A stretch of DNA of 64,000 bases from Opitutia bacterium ISCC 52 (GCA_014529675.2 CP076040.1:992001-1056000); one strand, 5' to 3'. Shown: positions 51,692-61,555, counted from the stretch's first letter. Notes: a model not told the origin generated them from the sequence alone. Program-made: numbers and translations.

Positions 51692-52762
51692 ATGGATTCT
51701 GATAAGTCACCGCCTCAACGTTTTCCCGCTGAAGACGTTTATAACTTTGTTGAAGCAGTCCTGCTAAAATCCGGTGTTGAAGACCATGCTGCCCAGGTGA
51801 CGGCCCGTGGCCTCTGGCAAACTTCGCTGCGAGGCGTAGATTCGCACGGCATTCGCTTATTACTCCATTATGTTCAAGGAGTGCGTTGCGGAAGAGTGAA
51901 CCCTCAGGCCCACATCCAATTTGAAAAGACAAGTGCAACAACCGGCCGAGTAGACGCTGACCATGGTTTCGGTCATGCCGCTGGAATGTTGGCTATGAAA
52001 CAGGCCATTGAAATGGCTAAAGAATCAGGGTCCGGGCAAGTTGCGGTTTCGAATTCCAATCATTGCGGGTCGATGGCTTTTTACGCACTGGAAGCAGCCA
52101 AGAACGACATGATTGGTACTGCCTATACCAATGCATCTCCCAACATGCGATCAGCAAACGCCACCACCCGTTTCTTTGGAACCAATCCTATTTGCATGGC
52201 TGCTCCTATGAGTCGAGAAGGTCCGTTCTGTTACGATGGAGCTACGACCATGGTTGCATTGAATAAGATCCGAAACATGGGTGACCAGGGACAGGATATT
52301 CCAACCGGCTGGGGAGCGGATAGTGAAGGGAGGGATACCACTGATCCAGCTGAGGTCAGTCAGTTGTTACCGATGGGTGACTACAAAGGCTTTGGTTTGG
52401 CGATGATGGTGGATATCCTGTGCGGTGTGATGACTGGAATGCCGACAGGAGATCAGGTGACTGACATGTTCAGAGATCCCAATTCTGAAAAACGTCATCT
52501 CGGTCATTTCTTCACGGCTACTCGGATAGATGCTTTTCAAGAGGCCAGTCAATTTAAGGACCGGCTACAGGATTTGGCGGATCGGATTCGTCAGCAGCCC
52601 AGACAGGATCCAGATACCCCGGTCATGATTCCCGGAGATCCGGAGAAAGCCTATGAAGCCGATCGAAAAGAGCTTGGAATACCTATCAATGAAGCTGTTC
52701 TAAGTGATTTCCGGAAACTGGCTGAGAAACTGGAGCTTAAGATGTTTCAGGGGCAGACCTGA
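51692..52762 (+). CDS. Malate/L-lactate dehydrogenase (Ldh_2) family oxidoreductase
   Basis: I use the ATG at 51692 (356 aa), which begins just before the usual N-terminus (FPAEDVYNFVEAVLLKSGV); a GTG at 51632 would add 20 residues. Family marks are RGVDSHGIRLLLHYVQG, VAVSNSNHCGSMAFYALEA, FFGTNPICMAAP and GDYKGFGLAMMVDILCG. The catalytic His is in VDSHG. These NAD(P) enzymes reduce or oxidise 2-keto/2-hydroxy acids such as malate, ureidoglycolate or 2,3-diketogulonate. A role in sugar-acid catabolism would fit the window, but the substrate is not shown. Confidence 0.88.
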   Translation: MDSDKSPPQRFPAEDVYNFVEAVLLKSGVEDHAAQVTARGLWQTSLRGVDSHGIRLLLHYVQGVRCGRVNPQAHIQFEKTSATTGRVDADHGFGHAAGMLAMKQAIEMAKESGSGQVAVSNSNHCGSMAFYALEAAKNDMIGTAYTNASPNMRSANATTRFFGTNPICMAAPMSREGPFCYDGATTMVALNKIRNMGDQGQDIPTGWGADSEGRDTTDPAEVSQLLPMGDYKGFGLAMMVDILCGVMTGMPTGDQVTDMFRDPNSEKRHLGHFFTATRIDAFQEASQFKDRLQDLADRIRQQPRQDPDTPVMIPGDPEKAYEADRKELGIPINEAVLSDFRKLAEKLELKMFQGQT

Positions 52763-52887
52763 AGTAGCCTGGTTATCCTGTGTCGTTTTCTTGTGAGAAC
52801 GCCTCGATTCAAATCTCATCCTTAAGAGATACCTCTTCCAAGAAACCACTTGGCATTTTTGTTCTGCTTTAGCATAGTAATTCTGTA

Positions 52888-54063
52888 ATGAGGCGTCATC
52901 GAAGTTTAGGAATTTTTGAGTCCCCTGTTTTTTATTGGGCTACTCTTTTCGTTTTTATTTCTACGTTCTCTGCTTCAGCTGACCCATCCGAGCAAGTAGC
53001 TCCGGCAGAAAACTACCTGTTTACGGGGCTCGATATGTATTGGGTGGAAGGAGGTCAGAAGTACCGCGTTCAAGATTTCTCGAAGAAGCGCGTTCAGATC
53101 GTTAAAGATGGAGAATTGGTTTCTGTGCGGAAGGGCGGTAGTCTAATCTATGCGTCCAGATCGAAGGTCTCTCAGCAAAGCCTGCAACTCAGGATTGATA
53201 AAATATCGACTGAGTATAGTAAGTACCAGGCTGATTATGAAGCTCTTCAGTCAACGTTTTCCCTTCTAGCTGTGGAAAGTGACAGCTTCGATCAAAATGC
53301 CTCCAGCTTTTTCGAATCAGGCGACCGATATTCAATCGTCATGAATGGTGAAACGGTTTTATCGGGAGCATCCGTCGAAGCCATGGAGCGTACGCAAAGC
53401 AATATCGAAAATTTTGAAAACGTACGCACAGACCTTGAAGACAAAATGAACAATGCGGCTTCACTTGCTGATATGGTAAGAATTCAAGGTGAGCTCCGGC
53501 TACCTGCCGGAATTCATGAAGGCTTCATGATGCTGCTCGTCAGGTATACTTCCGCGGGGAACTCCAGTGTGAAGCTTCAACCGGTTCACCGGAGCTTTAA
53601 GCATGATGGAGGTGACTCACCGTTTGCTTTTAATTATGCCATTTCTGGGTTTCCAGCAGGATTCCATGTGGAGGATGTGGGCATCCATGTTTTTTCAAAT
53701 GGGAAAGAAATTCCTCATCAAGAAAGCAATGGATTGCGGGGCATGTCGGACCTTGATTATTTTGAGTATCTATTATCCAAATACAAGAAGAGCTCAGGAA
53801 GAGAGGAGCCGGTTTTATTTCGACCTCTCGATGCGGATGCCATCGTTGAAGTGGCTCCCTCCAGGAATTTGGGAAGCATCAAGATTGAAATGGTGGTGCA
53901 ACCCGACGGATCGACTCGCGTAGACTATTTGAATGTGGGATACATTGAGGACCAGCAGCCACTGGTTGCACTCCTGGAGGAGGCCCGTTTTTTTCCTGCG
54001 ATGGAAAACGGAGCATTAATCGAGTCTACCTTGTTTGTTCCCTTAAGCAGTCTTGTCCAATAG
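52888..54063 (+). CDS. Secreted protein with coiled coil and TonB-like C-terminal domain
   Basis: The 391-aa protein has an N-terminal signal (FYWATLFVFISTFSASA). Residues about 90-200 are helical and polar (RIDKISTEYSKYQADYEALQ) and likely coiled-coil. The last 60 residues, IKIEMVVQPDGSTRVDYLNV then LLEEARFFPAMENGALIEST, follow the TonB C-terminal pattern (strand, DG turn, helix, 'A..W.F.PA..NG.P'). No TonB-type membrane anchor other than the signal is seen, so it would be a periplasmic protein. It is followed at 75 bp by another secreted small protein. Family recognition is only partial. Confidence 0.55.
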   Translation: MRRHRSLGIFESPVFYWATLFVFISTFSASADPSEQVAPAENYLFTGLDMYWVEGGQKYRVQDFSKKRVQIVKDGELVSVRKGGSLIYASRSKVSQQSLQLRIDKISTEYSKYQADYEALQSTFSLLAVESDSFDQNASSFFESGDRYSIVMNGETVLSGASVEAMERTQSNIENFENVRTDLEDKMNNAASLADMVRIQGELRLPAGIHEGFMMLLVRYTSAGNSSVKLQPVHRSFKHDGGDSPFAFNYAISGFPAGFHVEDVGIHVFSNGKEIPHQESNGLRGMSDLDYFEYLLSKYKKSSGREEPVLFRPLDADAIVEVAPSRNLGSIKIEMVVQPDGSTRVDYLNVGYIEDQQPLVALLEEARFFPAMENGALIESTLFVPLSSLVQ

Positions 54064-54138
54064 ATCGGGCTCTCTTCTTTTGCTTCTGCAAGATACGCTC
54101 TTGCATTGAAATTTTGAAACAAGCTATATCAATGCCCA

Positions 54139-54477
54139 ATGAGTTTTCTTTGGAATGTGTATTACGTCTTTGGGAGATCCTTTTTCCTAATAGTCTTACT
54201 TGGTCTTTCTGTGCTTGATGCGCAGGAGTCAGCATCACCAAACTTTTTAAACGATAAGAGGAACGTGGCTTGGGGTCGAGCGATGGGTCATCACTACTTC
54301 GACATTCATTTTGAAGAAGAAGATTTCTTACCGGCTTGGCCCAATTCGGTGGTGGTCCATTTGAATAAATTACTCAAAGTGGCAGCCAGTAAGGTTGAAG
54401 GAACTCGGCATCAGGAGCATGTCGACTATGTCATCGAAGGTTTTGATGCTTTTCGAAATTTGCTAAATCAGAAATAG
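54139..54477 (+). CDS. Hypothetical small secreted protein
   Basis: This 112-aa protein has a hydrophobic N-terminus (SFFLIVLLGLSVLDAQ) that should be a signal peptide. The mature part contains GRAMGHHYFDIHFEEEDF and a helical end (LLKVAASKVEGTRHQEHVDY). I do not recognise a family. It is preceded by the TonB_C-like protein and followed after 11 bp by the lipoprotein hydrolase, so the three genes may be co-transcribed. Confidence 0.55.
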   Translation: MSFLWNVYYVFGRSFFLIVLLGLSVLDAQESASPNFLNDKRNVAWGRAMGHHYFDIHFEEEDFLPAWPNSVVVHLNKLLKVAASKVEGTRHQEHVDYVIEGFDAFRNLLNQK

Positions 54478-54488
54478 GGATTCAACGC

Positions 54489-55397
54489 ATGCATCAACTC
54501 ACTATTTACATGTTCCTTGTTTTGATTTTGAGTTTTTTGGCTTGTTCGGAGCCCGCTGACCTGGAGTCTGATTCTCAGGTCGTTCTTTCAATCCCCAAAC
54601 TTTCTTCCGGCAATCCCTCGGCTGGCAAGTTTGTCAAAGTTACGGCTCCTGAGTATGTCGGCACCCATGTTTATCATACGATTTATCTTCCGGATGATTG
54701 GAGCGCTGATGGAGAACGCTTGCCCATCATCTTCGAGTATACCGGAAACTATTTTCCTAAGTCCGGTTCAACCGGGGAAGTCAAAGACGCCGGGTTAGGC
54801 TTTGGTCTGTCAGGAGGGAAATACATCTGGGTATCTTTACCCTACATTCATGAGAATCATCAGGAGAATCAGGTGACCTGGTGGGGGGATGACCAAGCCA
54901 CGGTGGAGTATGCCAAGGTTAATGTACCTAGAATTATCGAAGCGTATAACGCCGATCCCAATGTCGTCTTTCTCTGTGGCTTTTCGCGTGGAGCGATTGG
55001 TGTTAATTATCTGGGGCTCCACGACGATGAAGTAGCTAAACTTTGGACCGGATTCATTACTCATGATCACTTTGATGGGATCAAAGAGTGGGGCAAAACG
55101 GAATGGGGTTCCCCGTTTGAGAAATACCAGGCTGAAGCTACGGAGAGATTAAAACGAGTCGATGGTCGTCCTTACCTGGTGTGTCAAAATGGCGATAAAT
55201 ATGGCACGGAAACATTTGTGCGTGAGCGACTGCAATCCTTAGGCAACTTTACTTTCATCGATGTGCAAACCGCTAAGCTATTTGGCAGTTTTCCAAATGA
55301 TATCGCGGCTCATCCGCATACAGACAGGTGGGCTTTAATTCCAAGTGAGTATCGAAGGTTGGCATGGGGATGGTTCAATGAGTTGACCATCGAATGA
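54489..55397 (+). CDS. Alpha/beta-hydrolase lipoprotein
   Basis: The 302-aa protein has a lipobox (SFLAC, Cys19). The body is an esterase-type hydrolase: VYHTIYLPDDWSADGERLPI, then VVFLCGFSRGAIGVNYLGLH with the nucleophile Ser166 in G-F-S-R-G. THDHFDG could hold the acidic residue, and the His in AAHPHTDRW near the C-terminus completes the triad. It may hydrolyse esters or deacylate glycans in the periplasm. Substrate not known. Confidence 0.75.
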   Translation: MHQLTIYMFLVLILSFLACSEPADLESDSQVVLSIPKLSSGNPSAGKFVKVTAPEYVGTHVYHTIYLPDDWSADGERLPIIFEYTGNYFPKSGSTGEVKDAGLGFGLSGGKYIWVSLPYIHENHQENQVTWWGDDQATVEYAKVNVPRIIEAYNADPNVVFLCGFSRGAIGVNYLGLHDDEVAKLWTGFITHDHFDGIKEWGKTEWGSPFEKYQAEATERLKRVDGRPYLVCQNGDKYGTETFVRERLQSLGNFTFIDVQTAKLFGSFPNDIAAHPHTDRWALIPSEYRRLAWGWFNELTIE

Positions 55398-55503
55398 AAT
55401 AGTTCGATAAGTAAGGAGTTCTTCATTGTTCGGGGCTTGTTTCCAGGGTATGAAAGTCAAAGGAATTGGAGATACTTCCAGGCAGATACCAACAGTGCAC
55501 CTG

Positions 55504-56604
55504 CTAGTAACTGGCTACCGAAAAGTCATTCGTTTGGGCTGGCAGATCTATCGTCTCAACATGCTTCAGGTCTCCGCCTGAATCTATCTTGAAAAATGAG
55601 AGGGTCTGGTCGCCCATTTGGCGCGTGATTAGATAATTGCCTTTGGGAGAGACATCAACCTTCCAGGGAATATCACCTGTTTTGCTTCTACTGATTGGGC
55701 TGAGCTTGCCTTCGGTATCCACGCGAAATGAGAAGACGCTATCCTCGTCGCCGTTGAAGTCGCGCAGGGCTACATAGAGGAATTTTCCGTTTGGCGTCAG
55801 GGCGATGTCAGACGCATGGAGGTCCCGCTTGCCTTGTTCGAAAGGCGAGCGGCGTGGGATGGTAGGAACGTGTTGCCGATCGTTGAGCTGTCCGTCTTCG
55901 CCGATCTCATACATACTCACTCCGAGTTGTTGTTCGTTGCTGAAGTAGAGGAGGGGTAAAGTCGGGTGGTAGGCCACATGCCGTGGGCCAAACATGGCGG
56001 GCGGTTTTGCGTTGAACGGCTCCAGAGGAGTCAGCCGTCCGGTCGTTTCATCAAACGCGTACTGGTAGAGCGCGTTGTTGAGCTTTACGCAGGGGATATA
56101 TACAAAGCGATTATCGGGGGTCGTGAGGATGCAATGGGCTTCTCTTTTTGGAGACCTTAAAAAGTCCGCTATAGCTCCGACCACTCCGTCATTATTTATA
56201 TTATAAGTGGAAATTTGTCCGGTGCCGTAATTGACTGCCATGAAATAGCGACCCGTTCGATCGACGCTTGTATAGCCGGTGGCATGAGCCAGCTTTGAGG
56301 AGCCGATCACATGCAACTCACCGTTTTCGGAAATCCCAACCGAGGCAGCATGGTTCTCTCCTTTACTGCCTCCAGTAATAATCAACCGTTTATCAGAAGT
56401 TTGAGTGGTAATCCCGGAAGGACTGAATGGCAGGGGCACTGAACGCTTTTGACTGATGGTTACCCCTTCGGCTGCACCGTGAACCGTGAGGCTGAGAAGT
56501 TGTTGGTTGGGTTTGTCTGGCACGAGTAGCAGAAATGATTCCTCAGCGATAGTGAAGCTGTGAATCAATAGCGCGATTAGGCCGAATAGGGTTTGTCTTA
56601 TCAT
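55504..56604 (-). CDS. Lactonase-family seven-bladed propeller protein (YbhE/6-phosphogluconolactonase type)
   Basis: The ATG at 56604 gives 366 aa with a signal peptide (IRQTLFGLIALLIHSFTIA). The propeller repeats show the family phrases DRTGRYFMAVNYGTGQISTY, KREAHCILTTPDNRFVYIPC, GPRHVAYHPTLPLLYFSNE and SDIALTPNGKFLYVALRD. Members open sugar lactones or serve as binding proteins. It is the second gene of an operon with the PhyH-type dioxygenase (7-bp gap) and lies near a GMC oxidoreductase whose product might be a lactone. Confidence 0.85.
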   Translation of the reverse strand: MIRQTLFGLIALLIHSFTIAEESFLLLVPDKPNQQLLSLTVHGAAEGVTISQKRSVPLPFSPSGITTQTSDKRLIITGGSKGENHAASVGISENGELHVIGSSKLAHATGYTSVDRTGRYFMAVNYGTGQISTYNINNDGVVGAIADFLRSPKREAHCILTTPDNRFVYIPCVKLNNALYQYAFDETTGRLTPLEPFNAKPPAMFGPRHVAYHPTLPLLYFSNEQQLGVSMYEIGEDGQLNDRQHVPTIPRRSPFEQGKRDLHASDIALTPNGKFLYVALRDFNGDEDSVFSFRVDTEGKLSPISRSKTGDIPWKVDVSPKGNYLITRQMGDQTLSFFKIDSGGDLKHVETIDLPAQTNDFSVASY

Positions 56605-56611
56605 GACTCGT

Positions 56612-57451
56612 TTACTGCTCGTTGGAATCGTAAGCTCCGCTCGTTTCACGAATACCCGTTACATGTTCACGCGCGGTTCTTAAATGATTTTGAAGCGTTG
56701 TATTTAAGTCCTCTGAATCGGGTGGTGCCTGCATGTGTTCGAAATGCCCAAACTTATCTTCTCCTCGTGCAAGAATGACGGGTTGCTGGAAACCATCTTG
56801 TTTCACCGACGGGGTCATGTAGCGAGCTACGAATCCGATACGCGGCTTGTCGCTGAAGTTCGCTTTCGAACCGTGAACAATGTTTACATGATGGAGTGAC
56901 ATTTCGCCGAGCGCCAGTACTACATCGGTTGCTTCCTCTTCGGTGACTTCGACGGCAATTTCCTGGCCGCGACTGAGCAGGTTATTTTCAGCAAAGGTTT
57001 CTTTGTGCGGCTGAATACTCAATTTATGGGACTCTCTTACCACACGCATACAACCGTTGTCTGTTGAACTTTCCGATAGCGCTATCCAGGCGGTAGTTAT
57101 GCTACCTGAATCAAGCCCCCAGTAGGTAGCGTCCTGATGCCAGGAAATAAAACCGGGATCGTGTGCTGGTTTTGCAAATACACTGGTCGCCCACAATAAG
57201 ATGTTCGGTCCCGAAACGGATTCGATCGCGTCCAAAATGTTGGGGTAAGTTACCAGGTCATAACCCCATCGGTAGTTTAAGAACAATTGGTGAAGTTCTT
57301 CTGTTTTCGGAGACCTGCCCAGGCGCTTCTCGATGTCGGCGAGTCCTTGGGTCATGGTCTGGACTTCCGTCGGGTCAAGCACCTGAAGGGGAAAGAGTAT
57401 ACCCTCGTTTTCGTAGGAGTTTGTTTGGTTTGAAGTAAGGCTTCCGGACAT
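56612..57451 (-). CDS. Phytanoyl-CoA dioxygenase (PhyH) family Fe(II)/2-oxoglutarate oxygenase
   Basis: A 279-aa cytoplasmic protein. The iron facial triad is visible as His105-x-Asp107 in WHQDATYW and a distal His in HHVNIVHGS; the Arg of 2-oxoglutarate binding follows in KPRIGFVARYM. TAWIALSESSTDNGCMRVVR is the core strand region. PhyH-type enzymes hydroxylate lipids, ectoine, phosphonates and other small molecules. It is divergent from the GMC oxidoreductase (114-bp shared promoter region) and in operon with the lactonase. Confidence 0.9.
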   Translation of the reverse strand: MSGSLTSNQTNSYENEGILFPLQVLDPTEVQTMTQGLADIEKRLGRSPKTEELHQLFLNYRWGYDLVTYPNILDAIESVSGPNILLWATSVFAKPAHDPGFISWHQDATYWGLDSGSITTAWIALSESSTDNGCMRVVRESHKLSIQPHKETFAENNLLSRGQEIAVEVTEEEATDVVLALGEMSLHHVNIVHGSKANFSDKPRIGFVARYMTPSVKQDGFQQPVILARGEDKFGHFEHMQAPPDSEDLNTTLQNHLRTAREHVTGIRETSGAYDSNEQ

Positions 57452-57565
57452 CGTGTTTTGAAACTAGAGCCTTCAGGCATGGAATGGCAATTATAACGCT
57501 GAAGTCGAACCGCAAGGAATCATATTTAACTTTATCTAGATCCGCTTTGGCTATTCGATGAATGT

Positions 57566-59231
57566 ATGTCGCAAGAAACATTTGATGTTTGTGTAATCGG
57601 AACCGGTGCCGGAGGAGGAGTGATGCTGCAGGAGCTAACCGTAGCCGGTTTCAAGGTGGTGGCTTTGGAAAGAGGTCCGAAGTTAGACGTCATGGACTTT
57701 ATGAGCGACGATGAGTTGTCGATTCAGATTCGTGATGAACTCTTTTCGCCCGGGCAACTTGAATCCTGGAGACCAGATGCGGATAGCACAGTGCTCGAGG
57801 GCAAGTTCAACAACCTTGCCTATTGTGTGGGTGGAACGATTACTCACTGGGGCGCTTGGACTTGGCGGTTTCGAGAGGATGAATTTAAGGTGCGTTCCAC
57901 CGAAGGGCCGGTAGCCGGAGCGAGTTTAGTGGACTGGCCATTTGGTTACGACGAAATGGAGCCCTGGTATGAAAAAGCGGAATGGGAGTTGGGTGTATCT
58001 GGACTGAGTGGAGCTAATCCGGTGGAGGCTCCTCGTAAGAAAGGTTTTCCCAATCCTCCACATCCTGATACCGCAACCACACCGCATGTCAGGCGCGCAC
58101 TAGAATCGTTAGGCTATCAACATTTCCCGATGCCCATGAGTATCAATTCTCAGCCCTACAATGGTCGCCCCGGTTGTTCTTATGGCGGATGCGTGTGGTG
58201 GCTACGGATGTCCGATTAGTGCCAAGGCTTCAACCTTGGCCATTCATATCCCCAGGGCCATAGCGAGTGGAAACTTGGATTTACCAGCGGATGCTCGAGT
58301 GACTGAGATTGCTACAGGAAAAGATGGCAAAGTGAGTGGTGTTCGTTATCTGGATGGGAAGGGCGAAGAACAGGAAGTGAAAGCCAAGCAGGTCATTTTG
58401 GCTGCCGGAGCGATTGGTTCACCACACCTGTTACAGCTGTCCCAATCCAATTCATTCCCGGACGGTCTGGCCAACTCGAGTGGACAGGTGGGTAGGAATC
58501 TCACCTACCATCATTTTCCTCTCGTCTTATATACGTTGGACCAACCGACTTTCAATTTTACCGGAATTGAGGCACTGATCGCTACTGACGATTTGCATCC
58601 CTCGGATCCGGGGCGAGGCTTCATTCGTGGCGGGGTGATAACCGATGGGAATCCTTTTGTTAAACAACCCTTGGGCTATGCGCTCGGTGCCTTAAACGGC
58701 CATCCGAACCTGAAGCGAGCCTGGGGTTCAGATCTGAAGCAGGCGTTGCGAGATTTCCCAAAACAGGCTCAGTTGACCGCGATTCTTGAGGACCTGCTGG
58801 TGGAGTCAAATCGAGTCGAGCTTGATCCAGATTTAAAAGATAAAGATGGTCTTCCCGCTCCAAGAATCACTCACAAACAACACCCCAATGATCTGGCTAT
58901 GTTCAAGTGGTTTGAGAAACGCATGTTTGATTTAGCCGATAAGGCTGGAGCGATTACCAGTTGGGCCCCGGCCAGCAGCTATCGTTTGGTTGATGATTCG
59001 TCAGCCATGCAGGGAAGTGTCCATATCCATGGCACTTGTCGTATGGGGGACGATCCGAATAAATCCGTTGTCGATCGTTGGTGCCGCAGCCACGACGTGA
59101 AGAACCTCTGGGTGGTCGATGGAAGTTTCTTTCCGACGGCTGGTGGCTATAATCCAACGCTTACGCTTATGGCCAATGCTCACCGGGTGGCCGATCACTT
59201 CATAAGCGAAGAGAAGAAAGGAAATTTATGA
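57566..59231 (+). pseudogene. GMC oxidoreductase (gluconate 2-dehydrogenase large-subunit type) with a +1 frameshift
   Basis: Two ORFs join into one FAD-dependent enzyme of about 554 aa. The first (57566-58219) begins with the FAD motif VCVIGTGAGGGVMLQEL and GGTITHWGAWTWRF; the second continues from CGGYGCPISAKASTL through ARVTEIATG, IHGTCRMGDD with its catalytic His, and GGYNPTLTLMANAHR. The interruption falls in the Cys-rich CxYxGxCGGYGC segment at about 58185-58195. The total length is 1 nt over a multiple of three, consistent with one inserted base. The downstream subunit-3 gene overlaps its stop by 4 bp. It would oxidise a sugar or sugar acid at the periplasmic face if intact; sequencing error is possible. 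Confidence 0.85.
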
Positions 59232-59893
59232 AAAACGGTTCGATTGGCGAGGGACGAGTGTCCAGTGGGGATATTCCCATTAAAAAACCAAATATTTCCC
59301 GCCGGGATTTTATGGGGCAAAGCGCAGTTTATGGAGGAACTTTACTCGCTTGGCTGAATCTGCCTCGACCTAAAGCGATAGCAGCAGCTCATTCCTCTGG
59401 CGAACCGGTGACCTTTTCCTCCACTCAATGGAAAACGGTTGAGGCCATCACCGGTCGTATCATTCCAACCGACCATGAGCCTGGAGCGATAGAAGCCAGC
59501 TGCGTGAATTTTATCGATAAAGTCTTGGCCAATGAAGACGAGGCGCAGAAGTCGGTTTATGAGAATGGGCTGATGGGATTGAAAGCCGTTTCTGAAAAGC
59601 GATACAACAAAGGCTTTCTGGACCTCCATCCTGACCAACAATATGACATCCTCGCGTCCCTGGAATCAGATGAGACCGATGAATGGCCGGACAGCGCAGG
59701 AGCTCCCGGTATCTTCTTTGCGACGGTGCGAGGGCACACACTGATTGGCTTTCTTGCGGACCCAAAATATGGAGGCAATCAAGACTATGTTGGCTGGAAG
59801 CTCATTGGCTATCCGGGGCCGCGTCACCATGCAGGTGGGTTTACCGCGGATCAGATGCAGGGAAAAGCACCGATCAAGGCGGTTTGGGAGTAG
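59228..59893 (+). CDS. Gluconate 2-dehydrogenase subunit 3 family protein (Tat-exported)
   Basis: The 221-aa protein carries a Tat signal (ISRRDFMG, residues 23-30). FSSTQWKTVEAITGRIIPTDHEPGAIEA is the start of the subunit-3 domain, and the C-terminal DYVGWKLIGYPGPRHHAGGF matches too. It is the small partner that escorts GMC-type flavoproteins through the Tat pathway. The start overlaps the GMC stop (ATGA). The third, cytochrome c, subunit of the classical complex is not adjacent. Confidence 0.92.
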   Translation: MKNGSIGEGRVSSGDIPIKKPNISRRDFMGQSAVYGGTLLAWLNLPRPKAIAAAHSSGEPVTFSSTQWKTVEAITGRIIPTDHEPGAIEASCVNFIDKVLANEDEAQKSVYENGLMGLKAVSEKRYNKGFLDLHPDQQYDILASLESDETDEWPDSAGAPGIFFATVRGHTLIGFLADPKYGGNQDYVGWKLIGYPGPRHHAGGFTADQMQGKAPIKAVWE

Positions 59894-60058
59894 GCTAGCA
59901 TGCGGGTTCATGGTCTAAATCCAGTTGATTGAAGATAGAGCCAGATTAAGTTCCAAGTTTTTTGAAGTGCATCGTCGATTGAACTTTTCAAGTAGAGATG
60001 GCTCTGCATGATGTGCTCTCTCTTTCGGTTTATAACCTACAAATTTAGCGGCTATAGG

Positions 60059-61555
60059 ATGTTGGATTTTTTGATGATTGCGGCCATTGTTGGCCTTGGA
60101 ATGCTCATTTGGGACTGTATCGAGGTGGGACGCAATGATGCGGCTAACCTGGTCAATGCGGTGTTTGGTGCCCGCGTTTTAGATCGCCGGACGGCCGTGT
60201 TTATTGCCGGTGCGGCGGTTATCCTGGGAGCGACCTTTTCATCCCCGGTTATTGAAACGGCCCGAAAAGGCATCTTCGATCCCACCGTGCTGACCATCCA
60301 GATGGCCATGGCTATCTACATCAGTGTTTACTTTGTAGACACCGTGTTGCTTTACGGCTTTTCCAGTTTCGGTATGCCAGTAAGTACGACCGCTTGTTTG
60401 GTGTTCGAGCTTGTCGGTGCTTCCTTGTTCTTGGCCGGTTTCAGCAATGTAAATTGGCCCAAGGTTGGTGAGGTGACTACCGGGATCGTCGTTTCGATCG
60501 TGGTGAGTGGATTTGCCTCGTTTATGGTCATGCGAGTCTTTCGAGGGGCTGTTAGGGACAAGGCAAAAGATCGAGATACCGTGATGCTTCATGGACCTTG
60601 GATTGCTGGAGCCATTTTTACCTGGCTGAGCTGGTTCATGGTTTTCAAAGGATTGAAAAACGTGGAAGCCGTTAAGCTGGTCCAAACCGAGGTTTTTCAA
60701 GAATACGGGATCACTCTTGTGTTACTTGCCATGTGGGGAACCTTTACCCTACTCACACACCTCTGTTTAGTGATCTTCAAGAACGCCGGCTACAAGCACC
60801 TCTTTTCAGTTACAGCTGTCTTGGGAATGGTTTGTATGGCGTTTGCTTTTGGGCAAAACGATTTGGCAAATGCTGCGTCGCCAGGATTGGCTAGCTTCAC
60901 GCTATGGCAAGGCGGCGGAGAAATGGGGGATTTCGCAGATCTAAGTTCTAAGATCCCTATTTCAGCATGGGCTTTGTTTGGCTGTGGTGTCCTTATGGCT
61001 TCAGGCATGTTAACCGGTTATGCGCAACGGGTAACCCGGGCTCAAGTAAACACCGGCAGTCAATTCGATTCGGTATCTCTCTACGCTCCCAATTGGTGTA
61101 AATCTCTGGCGCGCCTTTTCATTAGATTGCGTGGCAATGCCAAGGAAGTAGCTCCTCCTTCCGAAGTAGATGGGAATAAAAAGAAGATTCACTTTGATAC
61201 TTTGCGTGCTTCCGTTATTACCGGAGTGAGTGCGAGTGTGATCGCTTTCGCATCCGGACAAGGGCTGCCCGTTTCAACCACTTATGTAGCCTTTGCTGCT
61301 ATTCTTGGATCAGGGTTTTCGGACCGTGTCTTTACCCGGGGCGAAGCCGATACGAAGTTAGGTCGGGCTATTTGGGTGGTTAGCTGTTGGTTGATTGCCC
61401 CCATCATTGCCATCGTAGCGACGGGATTTGTGGCCAACGTGATCTATCGTCTTTCGATTGCAGGCTTAATCATCTGCATATTGCTCAACCTTGTTGGGAG
61501 ATATATTTTTAAACGCCGCTCCGACGCCCACGAGCAGAAATACCACAAAGCCTAG
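60059..61555 (+). CDS. pit: Inorganic phosphate transporter (PiT family)
   Basis: The protein (498 aa from the ATG at 60059; an ATG at 60008 would add 17 residues) has about ten hydrophobic helices and the two mirrored PiT signatures GRNDAANLVNAVFG in the N-terminal half and GQNDLANAASPG in the C-terminal half. SGQGLPVSTTYVAFAAILGSG repeats the STT motif of GMPVSTTACLV. PiT carriers import phosphate with H+ or Na+. The usual partner, a PhoU-like DUF47 gene, is not found next to it. Confidence 0.93.
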   Translation: MLDFLMIAAIVGLGMLIWDCIEVGRNDAANLVNAVFGARVLDRRTAVFIAGAAVILGATFSSPVIETARKGIFDPTVLTIQMAMAIYISVYFVDTVLLYGFSSFGMPVSTTACLVFELVGASLFLAGFSNVNWPKVGEVTTGIVVSIVVSGFASFMVMRVFRGAVRDKAKDRDTVMLHGPWIAGAIFTWLSWFMVFKGLKNVEAVKLVQTEVFQEYGITLVLLAMWGTFTLLTHLCLVIFKNAGYKHLFSVTAVLGMVCMAFAFGQNDLANAASPGLASFTLWQGGGEMGDFADLSSKIPISAWALFGCGVLMASGMLTGYAQRVTRAQVNTGSQFDSVSLYAPNWCKSLARLFIRLRGNAKEVAPPSEVDGNKKKIHFDTLRASVITGVSASVIAFASGQGLPVSTTYVAFAAILGSGFSDRVFTRGEADTKLGRAIWVVSCWLIAPIIAIVATGFVANVIYRLSIAGLIICILLNLVGRYIFKRRSDAHEQKYHKA

